Notes: generated by a model from the sequence alone, not told the origin. A stretch of DNA of 64,000 bases from Mastigias papua (GCA_964019165.1 OZ025286.1:10100688-10164687), one strand, 5' to 3'; shown: positions 10,171 through 24,315, numbered from the stretch's first letter. Translations and numbers: made by a program.

Positions 10171-10719
10171 TAATAACTTCTTTCTTTACTGTTCTACATA
10201 TTGTGTGCTTTTTCATTTTTTTTGTTCTATTACCTAGTATTGTAGTGTTGTAAGCCAGCCAAGTACAGATTACCTGTTAGCGAGATTTGTATTTGTAGAC
10301 TTACAGTAAATATCATATGATGAAGTTTGAAAACAAAATTATTATAGTACCTTGTCTTTTATGAGACTTCATCTTTTTCAAGATAATTTGAAAATTATCT
10401 GCCATTATCACAAACACAAACAGTACACTATTCCTCTCCGGGCTGGCAGTTGGAATCGAGTTGTCGGTAATCAGTATTTTACATAAGTCAACTTTAGTTT
10501 ATTTTTAGATTTTTGAGCAACAGTCAACTATGCTTGTGATTGGATTGCAACAGTCGAGCATCAGCAACTCGGATTCTGATTGGCAAATTTGAACTGACTG
10601 TTGCTCGCGCCAGAGCTTGTTTTGCGCTCAAGAGGAAATTTACGGACTAGTGGTGCATTTGAGGCGATTCCTCATGATGACAGAAAACAAGTTGTAGCGA
10701 AAGATCATCCCCAGGCATA

Positions 10720-10860
10720 CCTTATTAACTCTTTAATTTAAAGTTGGCTGTTTATAGTACCTACTATAGCTAATTTAGGCCAACTATTTACAAGATAAAA
10801 AAGTAAAAGGAAGAAGAAAAAAATATGAAAATTATAAATACCCTAATCCATAAATAAAAG
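10720..10860 (-). repeat. 3' end of a CR1/L2-like LINE
   Basis: It contains 'tttaaagttggctg' and 'tagctaatttaggccaac', the same 3'-terminal signature (in reverse complement) that ends the LINE at 5520-5545 and recurs at 23680, 30105 and 36975. Only the 3' tail is recognisable. Confidence 0.45.
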
Positions 10861-11339
10861 TCTTGCAGATCCTACAGTTGCAATGTCTGCTTTTCTCTGA
10901 TTTCAGATATTTTCTAAAAACTGTCAAAGAGCTGGAAGCTTTAAATTCTATTGGCAATTATGGATACAGTTGTCCTTTCCTATTCAATGAATTCATAGCA
11001 GATTCCGTCTATATTTATTGAAGAAATAATGTGCTATGTATCGCTTTGATGTAGCAGTTGGATGAATCATTACTTTTGAAACCTTTGTGTAAACTTTCCC
11101 TTAAAATCTGACTGATGCTAGAGCTACGTTCGCTACAGTCTGGATCCGCGACTGAGTAACGCACTTTTTATCGTTTGTTTCGACTCTCTTCATCGTAAGG
11201 AGTAATTTCGCACAGAATTAAAGGCGATTTGGCTTTTACCCTAAACTGCACATCCACCTCATTTTCTATTCAACGCGAATTCGGCTACTGACTTATATTG
11301 ACCTTATTTACACATATTGTGGACATATCTAGCTAGAAT

Positions 11340-13690
11340 AACTGCAAGGAAGTTTACTGATTTTACTAGATTCCTGCATATTTAGAGAGGAATAGCTACT
11401 TTCTACATCTGGAGCAAAAATGACAAACAATTTCCCTAGGTGCAATGTCACTTCCCCAGAGACCTTCGGGAAACCAATTCAAAAAACATAATTAACTTTT
11501 TAGCTTTAATAAACATAACAACAACTTAAGACTTGAGATGTCAGTTGGAAAGCGCAGTTTAATGATGAATTTAAGGATGATTGCCACGACGAGCCACATG
11601 GTAGATGGTTAGAAAAAAATAGCCATTTGTTGTTATTACATTATTTCATCGACATATCCATGACTTAGACAAGCTAAGATAAATACTAGGTTGACATTAT
11701 CAGTTGACATAAATCAGAACGTTTCGGGACTAGCTTGTCCCATCCTCAGCTGTAAGAGGGGAAATCCAAAACATAGACATACATGTGTTCATATATCTAT
11801 GTTTTGGATTTCCCCTCTTACAGCTGAGTATGGGACAAGCTAGTCCCGAAACGTTCTGATTTATGTCAACTGATAATGTCAACCTAGTATTTATCTTAGC
11901 TTGTCTAAGTCATGGATATGTCGATGAAATAATGTAATAACAACAAATGGCTATTTTTTTCTAACCATCTACCATGTGGCTCGTCGTGGCAATCATCCTT
12001 AAACTTAAGACTTAATCAAATAAACAAGTCCAATCATTTAAGTAATACTATAAATGCAGTATATAAACAGGACAAACAAATTTTGGACAAGCAACTGGAT
12101 GTAAACTAACAGAAGAGGCATTAGAGTGTACATAAGTCTTCAATTTTGTAGTTGAAGAGTTTATCTATTGTAAAAAAGGACTCTATCAATCAGAGTCTTA
12201 CACAATCAGATCCTGGCTGAACAACAAATGTGACTCATGCTTTCTTCAATAGAAATTTGATCAAGTTTGCAATAAGATAAAAGGGTAGGATATCATGGGG
12301 TATCTTTTAGGGGTCTTTTAGTCAGAGTTCGAAGCAAGAGAGTAAAATTCATGCTCTATTGGGCATGCATCACAGCATTAAACATGTCAGGAATGCATTG
12401 ATACGTGTGGGTACATTCTTGCATTCCTCTGTAGAAATACATCAAAGGATACAACAATTCTGTAACCAAACATTGCTTCATTCTATTTCTTCTCTCAATG
12501 CATTTCTATTACGTCTGAGAATATAAAACTTCAATGACAACAAAGCTGCTAATGATATTACACTTCTCATGAATAATATGTCCACCAACTGTTTTGCTAT
12601 CATGGCATGTTGTTTGGTAACTATGTTCAGAAACATAACCTTTCCAGAATCATATTGAAATATTAAATTGGTCAAAATGTGTATTTCTCAGTAACAAATT
12701 TTTAGGAATATGATATATTCCTTAAAGATATCATATATTGTTCATATATACAATATACCTCTCAAAAAGTACAAGCAAATTGGGTTGGTGCAACAACCCC
12801 ACAGCTGTGCAACTAAAGTATGCAGCAAAATCTACCCCTATGAGACTAGCTGGACTCTCAATTAACAGCTGATTAGGGACCGATCATAAATTCTTTCAGG
12901 GGAGGGAGTGGAAGGCATCTAGGAGGGGCCACAATTTTGCACGCTGAAAGGGGGAGGGAATGCAAAATACTAAGAGCATTTTAAAAGGAGTATGGAGTTT
13001 CTTCTGAAGTCCTGGAGTAGGAACAAACATTTCTACATAAATCTGAGAGGGGGAACGGAAATTGCATTAAATATACGAGAATGTCTTCCACCCACTCCCT
13101 ACAAGTAATTAATGACCCGTCCCGTATATCTATGTCTTTGGTTAGGATACAACCAAGTTGTAGGTGCATTCCGTGTAAGGTTCATACCAAAGACCCACTC
13201 AGTTAATTTGTATTCACGCCAATATGACACACAAATAGGTCATGTTGTTATCGTTCCTTGTATTGTAGCACTATAATAAAAAATTTTCACGCCAGTGCTC
13301 CTAGAAAACTATGTAATCCTCTTTGGATATCTCAGGGGTAGGCCGCATTGGCATGCACACTAACCTAGATGTATACAATTGATACGGTCAGGGGCGCCTA
13401 CGCTGGGGGGGGGCAAGGGGGGCAGCTGCTCCTCCTGCTCTTTCCAAGGACGTAATTATTTTAGTGCAAAAGTGTTTATAACGTGCCCTCAATAGGAACC
13501 TTGCCCCCTGCCCTCGGTGCGGGCAGGCGTGCCTGGATACGGTACAACCGATATGCCTGCAGCTGACACGCAACTACCTGATAATTGACAGCTATTTGAA
13601 ATCCTGAGTTTTGAACTGTACAGAAGTTCACAATGCTAAAATATACATAGGTTCTTATTATTCACATTACAAAACTAAGTCATAAGTTTC
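11340..13690. repeat. interspersed repeat family, copy interrupted by insertions
   Basis: Blocks match 50490-51860 in the same order: 'gattttacta', 'aatgacaaacaatttccc', 'gcaactggatgtaaac', 'aatttgat.aagtt.gcaataag' and the terminal 'gataatt' block before a poly-AT end. The copy near 50 kb continues upstream into the THAP-like segment, so these are probably old, rearranged copies of one P-element-like family. This copy is interrupted by the palindrome at 11535-12002 and by unrelated G-rich inserts near 12890-13120 and 13390-13570. No functional ORF. Confidence 0.45.
11535..12002. repeat. long near-perfect palindrome (fold-back element, Penelope-like?)
   Basis: Two inverted arms of about 210 bp each (11570 to about 11783, and about 11795 to 12002) are separated by fewer than 20 bases and differ at very few positions. 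An 11-bp direct repeat 'acttaagactt' lies at 11524-11534 and 12003-12013, a candidate target duplication. Each arm contains 'gggacaagctagtcccgaaacg', an arrangement also found in terminal repeats of Penelope-like elements, which often carry hammerhead cores. The arms could be two such termini in inverted order. No protein is encoded. Confidence 0.6.
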
Positions 13691-14274
13691 ATATTCAAAA
13701 GCTACCTCAGAGGCATCTCCTCTGAGACATTTTCACACAAAAATAGATTGAAATATAACAGCGATGCAGTCTGCAACTGCCGTAAAATGAGGAATGGCTC
13801 TGAGATGCTTCATAATCTATCAGATTTCATGGTCTTATTGTTAGAAAATAGGTATTCAACAACAGTCCTATACAAATATGGTCGCCGAACGCCATTGTAA
13901 TGATGGAAACGAGACTGGTCTGTAACCTACTGTCGAGGCTGGAAGCTGAAACTGTACAGCTTATTTTCTGATTCTTCTGCTTGCCAATCGTCCTGTCTAT
14001 TCATAATATTCTGCAGTCTGATTGGTTGAATTTAGACGAAAGAGATTCTCTGCCTATTGTATGTAGCCAGTGTCATACCAAAACACAGGAGAAACGCGAC
14101 GATTCCTTGCTCCTACGCAGCAATTCTCTCAATAATGAAGGATGAACATGGAAATACATTACAATAGTAAATCGTAGTGTTGAATCTTAATCTGTAAGGG
14201 ATTAGGTTTACTAAGCAAAAATATTTTTCTAATATCCCAGGGTATTCCCTGAATACTTTGACTACCCAGACGGT

Positions 14275-14524
14275 TCGTCACTGCAAATAGGTTATGTTGT
14301 TACCGTTTCCCTGTACTATAGCGTTATAAACGAAAATTTTCCCTGCAGTCCTCGGAGAAGGCGAAGTAGCCTCCGGAGTAGGCTGCATGGCATACACACA
14401 GTGGCCGAGATGCATATAACTGATAATTACCTGACAATTGACTACCACTTCTAGCCATGATGTTTGCACTGTATAGAGGGATACAATGTTGAAATACATA
14501 CATAGATTTTTATTATTATTAGTA
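14275..14524. repeat. partial copy of the 13225-13690 repeat segment
   Basis: Shares with 13230-13690 the order 'aataggt.atgttgtta.cgtt', 'aaaattttc.c.gcagt', 'cataca', 'acctga.aattgac' and the ending 'ttattatta'. The other copy holds an extra G-rich insert. Non-coding, and it directly abuts the second hammerhead-bearing repeat. Confidence 0.5.
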
Positions 14525-14748
14525 TTTCACTATACCACGAAAAAGCGGTACCATGTTTTAGACATACTGAAAAGTCTTTTTTCGTCCGACACTCGTCAGA
14601 GTATGAAACGTCGGATAGCGACCGAAAGTTGAACCGAAATATATAGCCAGATGCGGGTACACGTGATATGATGAATAATGTGTCCAGTTAGTCGTATGAT
14701 TGGCCACTTGGCACCCATTCACCATTGTTTACTTGAAGAGTCCAAGTG
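14525..14748 (-). repeat. ~220-bp hammerhead-bearing repeat, copy 2
   Basis: The second copy of the repeat at 1127-1347, same orientation, with small substitutions and one-base indels. The block 'cgtccgacactcgtcagagt' is identical in the two copies, although most of the flanking DNA is unrelated. The minus strand carries a better-formed hammerhead motif (14563-14605). Confidence 0.65.
14563..14605 (-). ncRNA. candidate type I hammerhead ribozyme, copy 2
   Basis: Minus strand, in order: CATACT (stem I), CTGACGA (core), GTGTCGGAC (short stem-loop II), GAA (core), AAAA-GAC-TTTT (perfect stem III hairpin, giving the required A15.1-U16.1 pair), C (cleavage-site nucleotide), AGTATG (stem I partner). 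All required core bases are present. A possible outer extension of stem I pairs GTTT with AAAC. It should cleave after the C if stem II, with only two clear pairs, is stable enough or is helped by loop contacts. Confidence 0.65.
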
Positions 14749-15688
14749 TAATTGGTGTTTCAAAAACATTTCCCCATATCAGGAAGCAGTATTGCAACTT
14801 TATCTTCATTAGGTGGGTACAAAGAGGAAGAGCTGTATAGGCTTTTACAATCAGCCTGACTCAAGCATTTAATATTCTGTATAGCCTCAAAGTAGTTCTC
14901 AATTGAGAACATGGGGAACAAGATGGGGATCAGAAGGACAGGAATCTGAATACAGATATAGCTCTGCTGAAGTAAGAGCTCTTAGCAATGTGCAAGCTTT
15001 TTTCACCAGCTATGAACAAAGAGCAAGAGTTGTATAGGCAGTTACCAACAGTACTAGAACTGAAAGTTTTCATTCAAAAATTCTATGATTCAGAATTAGA
15101 ATGACCATAAATTGTTAAGCCTCTAAACTGCTTAAGAGATAGTGTGCAACAGTGCATGCAAAAAGTTGCACTCTTATAAACTTCAAGAATGGACATGTCT
15201 AAGTGAATCTGTACATGACAAATGCAGTAAGCAGCTACCCACAACCCCTTGATTTCATGTCGAGCACTAATTGGAAAACAAAGCTATCCAAGCAAAAGGT
15301 TATCTTAAGCAAAACTGCAACCCATTCAAGCATTTCTTAAATTATTTCAAATACTATTCAGTCATCAAAATAGTCTAATACACACTTGCCTCACATAAGT
15401 ATTTCACCACCCTGCTAAAAATGGCGGCTAACAGCGGCCAAGGGCCTAGTCTACAAAATTTACATAACAAAACTGTCTCACTGTAAGGGCTTCTTCAATC
15501 ATTATTTAGGCGGGAAGACATTCGTCAGTTTTTCTAGTTAAAAAGTAGAACAGACTTGGAAACAATATTGACGTTTTTCCCTGAAAAAATTCGCAAGATT
15601 TTGAAGCATTGCTATCAAAAGTATTGGGAATAATCGTTTACAATAGGCATGGAAAATTGTAGAAGAATGAAGCATTTTTTAATATAAA

Positions 15689-15888
15689 TGTTGAGACTAC
15701 AATCAGAATTCCTTATGATTATAATTGATTGACAATTTCTGTTATTCTATTTTTGGACATGCGCATTACATTATGTTAAGTTAGTTATGTTAAGTTAGCT
15801 AGTTATGTATCAGTGTATTCTTACAAGCACAGGCAAAAAAAGAACTGTCTTCTTATTATCTATGGCGTCTCCAGCCTTAATTTCAACA
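15689..15888 (+). repeat. Copia 5' LTR
   Basis: 200 bp, ends TGTTGA...TCAACA. It aligns with 21716-21888 but is 27 bp longer through small insertions near 'ataattgattgacaatt' and a repeated 'gttatgttaagttag'. The unequal lengths indicate decay since insertion. Confidence 0.9.
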
Positions 15889-15904
15889 GGTTATGGGCCC
15901 AGAA
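15889..15904 (+). promoter_or_regulatory. Copia primer binding site
   Basis: 'ggttatgggcccagaa' follows the LTR directly. It is the same kind of site used by Drosophila copia, complementary to an internal fragment of initiator methionine tRNA rather than to the tRNA 3' end. Confidence 0.7.
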
Positions 15905-15939
15905 CGCGCCTTTACTTTTAAGGAGATCCGGAGTACTTT

Positions 15940-16725
15940 CCAATTTGGGAAACTAGATTTGTAAACCACTTATACACTGTGGACAAGAAGGTACACGATG
16001 CCATTACAGGAGAAAGCGAGGGAGATGACTTCGACGAAAGCAATCGACGGGCCTACGCAGAATTGGTCCAAGTTTTGAATGAACGCTCTTTACAGTTGAT
16101 AATGCACGACACAAGGAATGACGGAAAGCAGCATTCAAAATCTTGAAAGATCATTACGCTAGTACAGAAAAGCCTCGAATTCTAACATCGTGCGAAACAC
16201 TCACGACACTTACAATGACCACAGATGAAGACATCACAGATTATATGATCAGGACGGAACGATCAGCAACAGGGCTAAGAGCGGCTGGTGAACAAATTAC
16301 GGACAACCTTATCATTGCCATGATTCTAGAAGGTCTACCTGAATCCTATAAACCGTTTGTTGTTGTACATACTCAATTAGGTAAGTGCAAGACTCTCACA
16401 GAATTTAAAGCAGCATTAAACACCTTTGCAAACACGGAAGCCCTTCGTTCACCTAGGCCAATATCAGCAATGGCTAGTAAAACACAACATATGGCGCAAA
16501 AATCCACACAAAAATGCTCGAAGACATTACAATGTCTGTCATGTGGAAAAATGGGACATAAGTCATGGGACTGCAGATCGAAGTCGAAACTACGATGTGA
16601 TTTCTGCAAGAAACAAGGGCACATTGAAGCTGTTTGTTTACAAAAGAGGTCAACCTCAGCATGTGTCTCGTCACAGTTTACCTTTTCAACAAACACATGT
16701 GCAACTAAGAGCTTATTTACTAGTA
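15940..16725 (+). pseudogene. Copia gag, nucleocapsid with CCHC zinc knuckle
   Basis: The conserved frame starts upstream of the ATG at 16143: a segment at about 15940-16142 reads FPIWETRFVNHLYTVDKK, then GKAAFKILKDHYAST, joined to the 195-codon frame at 16143-16730 across what looks like a frameshift. The frame carries the Copia gag capsid-like region (ITDYMIRTERSATGLRAAGE, ILEGLPESYKPFVV) and a CCHC knuckle (CLSCGKMGHKSWDC) that binds RNA. A second half-knuckle CDFCKKQGHIEAVC follows. The frame runs into the Harbinger insertion at about 16722. Confidence 0.8.
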
Positions 16726-17672
16726 GGTAGGGTAACCCTCCTAGGAGGGTCACCCTACTAGTAGGTTTACAAGCCAGGTAGGGTCACCCTAGGCCTAGGG
16801 TCACCCTATCATCTAGGTAGGGATACCCTCCTAGGAGGGCTAGCTGTTTGTTTACTCAAGCCTTGTAAAAGCTCTAGGTAGGGTGACCCTAGGAAAAGGG
16901 CTATCTCTGTCGGCCTCGATATGATGTACACATGCTGCGTAGCATTCGGGCGCCAAATTTTCTATCACACACTTTTTGGACTACGACGGATACAGAACAC
17001 AGAGCAACACCAAAGGAATTCGCAGTCATTGCCAACGAGCCTTGGTCTTTTAGATAATATAGTGTCAGGGTAAGCTGCTTTTCAACTGACAACACGTCTT
17101 TTCCTCGAGGGCCTCTTCGTTGCCTAAGATATGGTCGTAAATCATTGGCAGTTTTCATGAATATGTCATGATCCATTCTAAAGTTCTTTCTCCATTCAGT
17201 GTCTGGAAGAATACCCTCCAAAAGATTCCTCCACCATTGTTCACTTCTTCCTGGCATCTTCTGAAACCTTTTTCCGACGACGAACAGATGTTCTTTGCCG
17301 ATAGCATTTTCTTGCTAGCGCGACAGAGCACTGGGTAGTGGTTTGAAATGCCATACGGGATAGGAGAAGTCTTTGAGCAATTAACATTGAAAACAACAGG
17401 CTATAGCACTGAAGAACAGCAGTTAATAGTGACAACAAGAGCAAACCAGATTGCATTGCAAGAAGCCGCTTGTTCGCCATTTTTTTATTAGCGCAGCGGC
17501 TGTTCGCAGTCAAACAGAGGCTGATACCAACTCTCCGAAGATCATGAAAGCTAGCCCTACCCCTAGGGTGACCCTTCTTAACAAGTTTACTGGTAAAGTA
17601 GGGCTATGTTTTGACCCTTCTGGTAGGGTGACCCTCCTAGGAGGGTGACCCTACCTCCTTGTAAAAAGGCCC
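16722..17672 (-). mobile_element. Harbinger (PIF)-like transposon remnant nested in Copia
   Basis: Both ends carry the palindromic motif 'gggt.accctcctaggaggg' (left near 16727-16830, right near 17565-17655). Between them, on the minus strand, lies the N-terminal part of a Harbinger transposase. A related repeat with the same terminal motif is at about 34815-35260. Exact ends and target duplication are not clear, because several copies of the motif are stacked. Confidence 0.7.
16901..17513 (-). pseudogene. Harbinger transposase N-terminal fragment
   Basis: Two overlapping minus-strand frames (17513-17241, then 17257-16901) together form the start of a PIF/Harbinger nuclease. The first holds a short N-terminal stretch; the second reads GRSEQWWRNLLEGILPDTEW, NFRMDHDIFMKTANDLRPYL and LSVEKQLTLTLYYLKDQGSL, then a helix-turn-helix-like MTANSFGV..CSVSVVV. 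The DDE catalytic domain is missing. In complete elements this protein excises and inserts the transposon together with a Myb/SANT-like partner, which I do not see here. Confidence 0.75.
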
Positions 17673-18843
17673 TAAAATGGATACTTGTAGACTGTGGGGC
17701 TACATGTCATGTCATCTCATCAATAATAAGGACTATTTCCTTACTTTCGATCAATCGTTTGATCCTAAAACCCACTTTATTGAGCTAGCAGATGGAAGGC
17801 GTAGTAATGAATTGGCAAAAGCAATGGGTACTGCACAATTTACTATCACAGATTCAAACTGAATTGAGCATAAGGTTATGCTACAAGGTGCTTTATTTGT
17901 TCCAGATTTTCCAGTAAGTCTTTTTTCAGTAAGATCAGCAACAGATCATGGTGCATACGTCACTTTCACAAAAGGGGGTGCCAATCTTACTTCCGGTAAT
18001 ACCACTTTTGAATTTATACGTCAAGGAAAACTCTATTTCTTGCCAACTACACAGACATCGGCATACACCACAAGAACACTTTATCGCATACATCCAGACA
18101 TATGCGGACGAATTGATCCAACATCAAGAGAGGGCTACAAGTATGTTATTAATTTTTGTAGACGAATATTCTAGTATGATATTTGTTTACCCGTTACCTC
18201 ACAAGGATGAAACTCAAATTGCACTAAAGAAATTTCTTGCTGAAGTAGCACCTATTGGCACGGTTAAAGAGATCCATACAGACAATGGTGGTGAATACTT
18301 GTCACAAGCTTTTCAACAAGTTCTGTTAGACAAACAAATCAAACACACTACCACTGCACCATATTCACCATTCCAAAATGGAAAGTCAGAGAGATCCTGG
18401 CGGAGCTTAATGGAAATGGCACGCTGTTTATGCTTAGATGCCAATGTTCCTAAATCCTATTGGCCTTATGCTGTTCGCTATGCGCAATATTTACGTAATC
18501 GCAGTTATCAGGGCGAACCAATAGTACAGCCTACGAACTGTTCACAAGCGTAAAACCTGACATGCGAAAACTTCAGCAATTTGGTACACCCTGCATAGTC
18601 TATAATGAAGGCTCGAAACAAAAGTTAGATGCTCGCGGCTGAGATGGTATCTTCTTAGGGATTAACCCCCAAAGTAAAGGGTGTTTTACATTATGCCAAA
18701 GAACTGGACAAGTGAAAACTTCACGAAGGGTTTCTTTTTCACAAGAAATCAACGATGAGCATGATTCGCCATTAGCCTTTAGAAAGCCCATTAGAGAAGC
18801 CTGGACAACAATCATCAGAAAAAAAATGACGAAGATTTTCCAG
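17673..18843 (+). pseudogene. Copia protease and integrase, broken
   Basis: The protease motif DCGAT is read from WILVDCGATCHVI near 17680-17720, with a short 'tcat' duplication shifting the frame just after it. The chain continues in FLTFDQSFDPKTHFIELADG (17677-17862 frame), then the region before integrase (17878-18174), and the integrase core in 17948-18553: IFVDEYSSMIFVYPL, then EIHTDNGGEYLSQAF and YSPFQNGKSERSW, giving the D-D-E catalytic triad. A frameshift lies near 18170 and a stop near 18550; the chain continues to about 18843 (QQFGTPCIVYNEGSKQKLDA, IFLGINPQSKGCF), where a LINE interrupts it. Confidence 0.8.
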
Positions 18844-18857
18844 TAAGATCTTCTTTC

Positions 18858-19379
18858 TTGTTTCTTTCATTGATCAGATTTTCCAGTCTTGAGAATAATG
18901 ACGTAAAGCTAACTCTAATGATCCGTGATAGAGAACTTGATCTTGTCGATGAAATCAAATACCTTGGCGTAAATGTGGATTACAGTTTAAGTTGGAAAGA
19001 ACACATAAAATCTGTTACTTCCAAGGTCTCGAGAGGAATGGGAATGCTAAAACATGCGAAATATTATCTCCCAGAAGCCTCTTTAAAAACCCTTTACTCG
19101 AGTATTGTGGAGCCCTGCTTCCGATACTGCTGCTCTGTGTGGGGAGTCTGTGGTCTCACGGAGAAAAATCGCCTTCAAAAATTCCAAAACCGAGCTGCAT
19201 GAATTGTGACTAGCAGCAAATTTGATGCCCCGAGCAGACCACTTATAGAGAGACTTGGGTGGAAGACCATTGATAAACTGATTGCTGAAGAATCTAACAC
19301 AGTAGTCTATAAGTCTCTTAATGATTTGGCTCCACAATACTTAGGCTGTCTATTCACAAGAAACCCGTACCTTACGTAA
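18858..19379 (+). pseudogene. LINE reverse transcriptase C-terminal fragment
   Basis: Reads EIKYLGVNVDYSLSWKEHIK, then ASLKTLYSSIVEPCFRYCCS and WGVCGLTEKNRLQKFQNRAA; after a stop near 19200 the homology continues with LIERLGWKTIDKLIAEESNT. This is the connection region after the polymerase palm in CR1/L2-type ORF2. The catalytic boxes are absent because of 5' truncation. Confidence 0.75.
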
Positions 19380-19679
19380 TACGTGATCTTAGAATACCTA
19401 AAAAGATATCTTTAATTGGATAAAGGGGTTTTTCGTATCTCGGGGTAAAATTATGGAACAGCCTACCAGCTGAGGCAAAACTAGCATCATCTTTGGGCAT
19501 CTTTAAAAAGTTACTCCATTCTTATTAAATTTTACTTTTTACCTTTTTCTTTCTTTACTCCATTTTACTATTTTCTTTTTTGCATATTTACTACTTTTTG
19601 AATTATATTAATTGCATTGTAATTAGGGTTTTAGAATATTTTGTAATTTACTTATTGTATTTATTGTAGTATTGTAGTT

Positions 19680-21690
<2,011 letters not shown>

Positions 21691-21701
21691 AAAAGGACTT
21701 C

Positions 21702-21714
21702 AGATTGAGAGGGC
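21702..21714 (+). promoter_or_regulatory. Copia polypurine tract
   Basis: 'agattgagagggc' lies directly upstream of the 3' LTR, as expected for the plus-strand primer. Confidence 0.65.
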
Positions 21715-21715
21715 G

Positions 21716-21888
21716 TGTTGAGACTACAATCAGAATTCCTTATGATTTGACATTTTCTGTTATTCTATTTTTGGATATGCGCATTACATTATGTTAAGTT
21801 AGTTATGTATCAGTGTGTTCTTACAAGCACAAGCAAAAAAAGAACTATCTTCTTATTATCTATGGCGTCTCCAGCCTTTATTTCAACA
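21716..21888 (+). repeat. Copia 3' LTR
   Basis: 173 bp, TGTTGA...TCAACA, homologous to 15689-15888 with small deletions. Confidence 0.9.
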
Positions 21889-22661
21889 GTAAAAGCATAA
21901 TGTTCTGGCATTTCAAGGCGAAAGTGTTTCAGGCCTAGCATTCGAAGTGAATGTTTGGTAAATTGGCTTTTGCCATTTAGAGCAACAAGGCTTTACTTAA
22001 TGAAGCAGTTATGGGTGAGTTAATCTTGAAGGTTCTAAATATCGATTGAAATAAGTTGGGCGTGTAATAAAATAAAGATAAGACTAGTCTGGAGAGTCTT
22101 TTAGGTATATGTGTAAAGTTGGATAATAAGCATAGTTATTAGGACCAAATGTAAGGCTTATATTCTTGAAGAAACCTAGAAAATGGAAGCTTACCAGAAT
22201 GACATGCCCATTGGCATTACAACATATTGCTTGCTTGAAACTGTCCCGCAATCTAAAATAATATCATTCTGACCGGAGTGAACCACTTCAGCAGAACTCT
22301 TTCTACTATCATGAGGTCTCGTAAATTCTGGCTATATGGCACTGAAACAACACACTCTTTCTTCAAAAGATTATTGTTTCTACACTATTCTGTTATGTCA
22401 CCTTCAACTAATAAATGCCCAAGGATTTAATGACACTCCTTCATCACAATTCCTAATATTTCTGCCACAATATCTCAGTAATACTAAGAAGTAAGTTCTG
22501 CTTCAAAGCTGAGGAAACGAAGAATATTTTTTCCTGTAAATATGGTGATTGAACGCTATGATGGGCCAAAATCATGTTATTAAAATTGCCCAGAGCAGCC
22601 CATTGGCCACTGTTAGCCGCCATTTTTAGCAGGGTGGTGAAATACTTATGTGAGGCAAGTG

Positions 22662-23639
22662 TATTTATCTAAGACCGACGTAACAACACATCTACTTTAA
22701 CGTACAACCTTAGAATGATTTGGTATTCAGTCAATTCCATATCAAAAGAATGAAAAACTTGATGTAACTGAGCGAAAACCCCTAACCCATGCTTAATACC
22801 CAAATTAATCTATTTAAAACCTTTTAGCTATAAGTTTGTTCGTTGAAGTTAAACTTGGAAACTTTACAGTTGACTCGCTCGCTGTATGCTTGACTATATT
22901 AAATCAATAGTTCAAAATAAGCACAGTGGAAGCAAACTTTGCAGGGAAAATCCCCTCGTTGTCCTCTGTGTTAAAAATGGCATAAAGTTGGGTACTGGTG
23001 CACCTTTCTCCAAACCCTTCTTAATTTTCTCCCTAAGTCCCTCAGAACCAATGTTGTTGTGAGGAATGATTATGTGACTACCTGGCTGCAAGTCACTGAT
23101 AGATTTCATGACCGACTACTCACTTTGTTGACTGACTTATGGAAACAATAGGATCCCAAAATGGTTTCAAAATCAATAGGTTTTTATGACTGTGCATCCT
23201 ATGATGCAAGTTTGACTGACTTACCAATCATATTCGCCCATATTATCGTTTAAAATACAAAGAAAACTATTGATTTCTAGGGTATTGCGCAAGTGGAATA
23301 AATTCAAGTATAAACCAGGTTTAGTTGAATCCTGGCCTCTTTTTCCAAATATGTGATGATGTAATCACGAACCATGAGGAGAAAACCCGACAAGTAAGTC
23401 AAAAGACAGTATAGAGCAGATAATGGAAGAAGTTTAAATCGAAAATTGAAAATTTAGAATAGTTTTGTCCTGTACTGAGAAAAGATAATGATATAAGTCA
23501 CAGGACATTTTCTAAAAATTTGACTGACTTCCGTAAGTCGTGTAAATCTGTCTGGATCCGTCCCTGACGTATAGTCGGATCGGTGATGAACAACACAGCG
23601 GAACAAGGAAAGGATAACTTCAAAGAATAGCAGCCCACT
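22662..23639. other. no recognisable gene
   Basis: AT-rich DNA with no supported ORF or RNA gene. A short minus-strand frame at 22912-23109 has no family features. Confidence 0.45.
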
Positions 23640-24036
23640 GTCATTACTATTATTATCATTAATTATTAATTCCTCATTTAAAGTTGGCTAAATAAGTATA
23701 GGTGTAGCTAATTTACGCCAACTATTTACAAAAATATATACTTAAATACAGTTAAATTAAAATAGGATATAATTAAAATGCAATGTTGTAATACAGCAAA
23801 AAACCTAAATAAATGTAAAGCGCTTTGCATACACTGCAATTGCTGGTATCACACCTGTGGGCTTCTAAAAGCCTTTTAAGCTTTGAAGGGGTTCTGACTT
23901 TTTCAGTTCTGGTAGTAGTTTTTCCCATACTTTCTCCATCACAAATCTAACTGTATCAATGCCAAGGCTAGTTGCTTTTGCCTTTGGTAGTTGTAGTTTA
24001 TCAGGGCACCTTGGGTTGTAAGGCAATACCTTTTCT

Positions 24037-24315
24037 TCACAAATTTGTATGATAAAGCAGGGGTTTAGATGTTTTGTAAATATCTATGATGAGCAACTGC
24101 AGGTTTCTCTCATGAACGGTTACCGAATTATCTATTAGTAATAAGTTTTCAAAACTAGAAATATTGTCCTTGTATGCTATTCTTAGAGCCCTTTCATGTA
24201 TTTTATTTATCTTATTGTTCAAATTTCTGTCTTGAAACATCCAAATTAATGGGCAATAGCTAAACTGGGGCATTACGAAAACTTTCATCAACAATTTTTG
24301 TTTCTCGGGTTCCAT
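24037..24315 (-). pseudogene. LINE reverse transcriptase C-terminal fragment
   Basis: A 92-codon frame: KQKLLMKVFVMPQFSYCPLI, WMFQDRNLNNKINKIHERAL, then RIAYKD and SVTVHERNLQLLIIDIYK. This is the conserved post-palm region of CR1/L2-like ORF2. It belongs to the same element as 25024-25493. Confidence 0.8.

Noticed and set aside
11570..12002. Hammerhead ribozyme in the palindrome arms
   Set aside because: Core-like CTGAGGA and GAAAC are present, but I could not find a matching stem III and cleavage triplet, and one arm has lost the core G.
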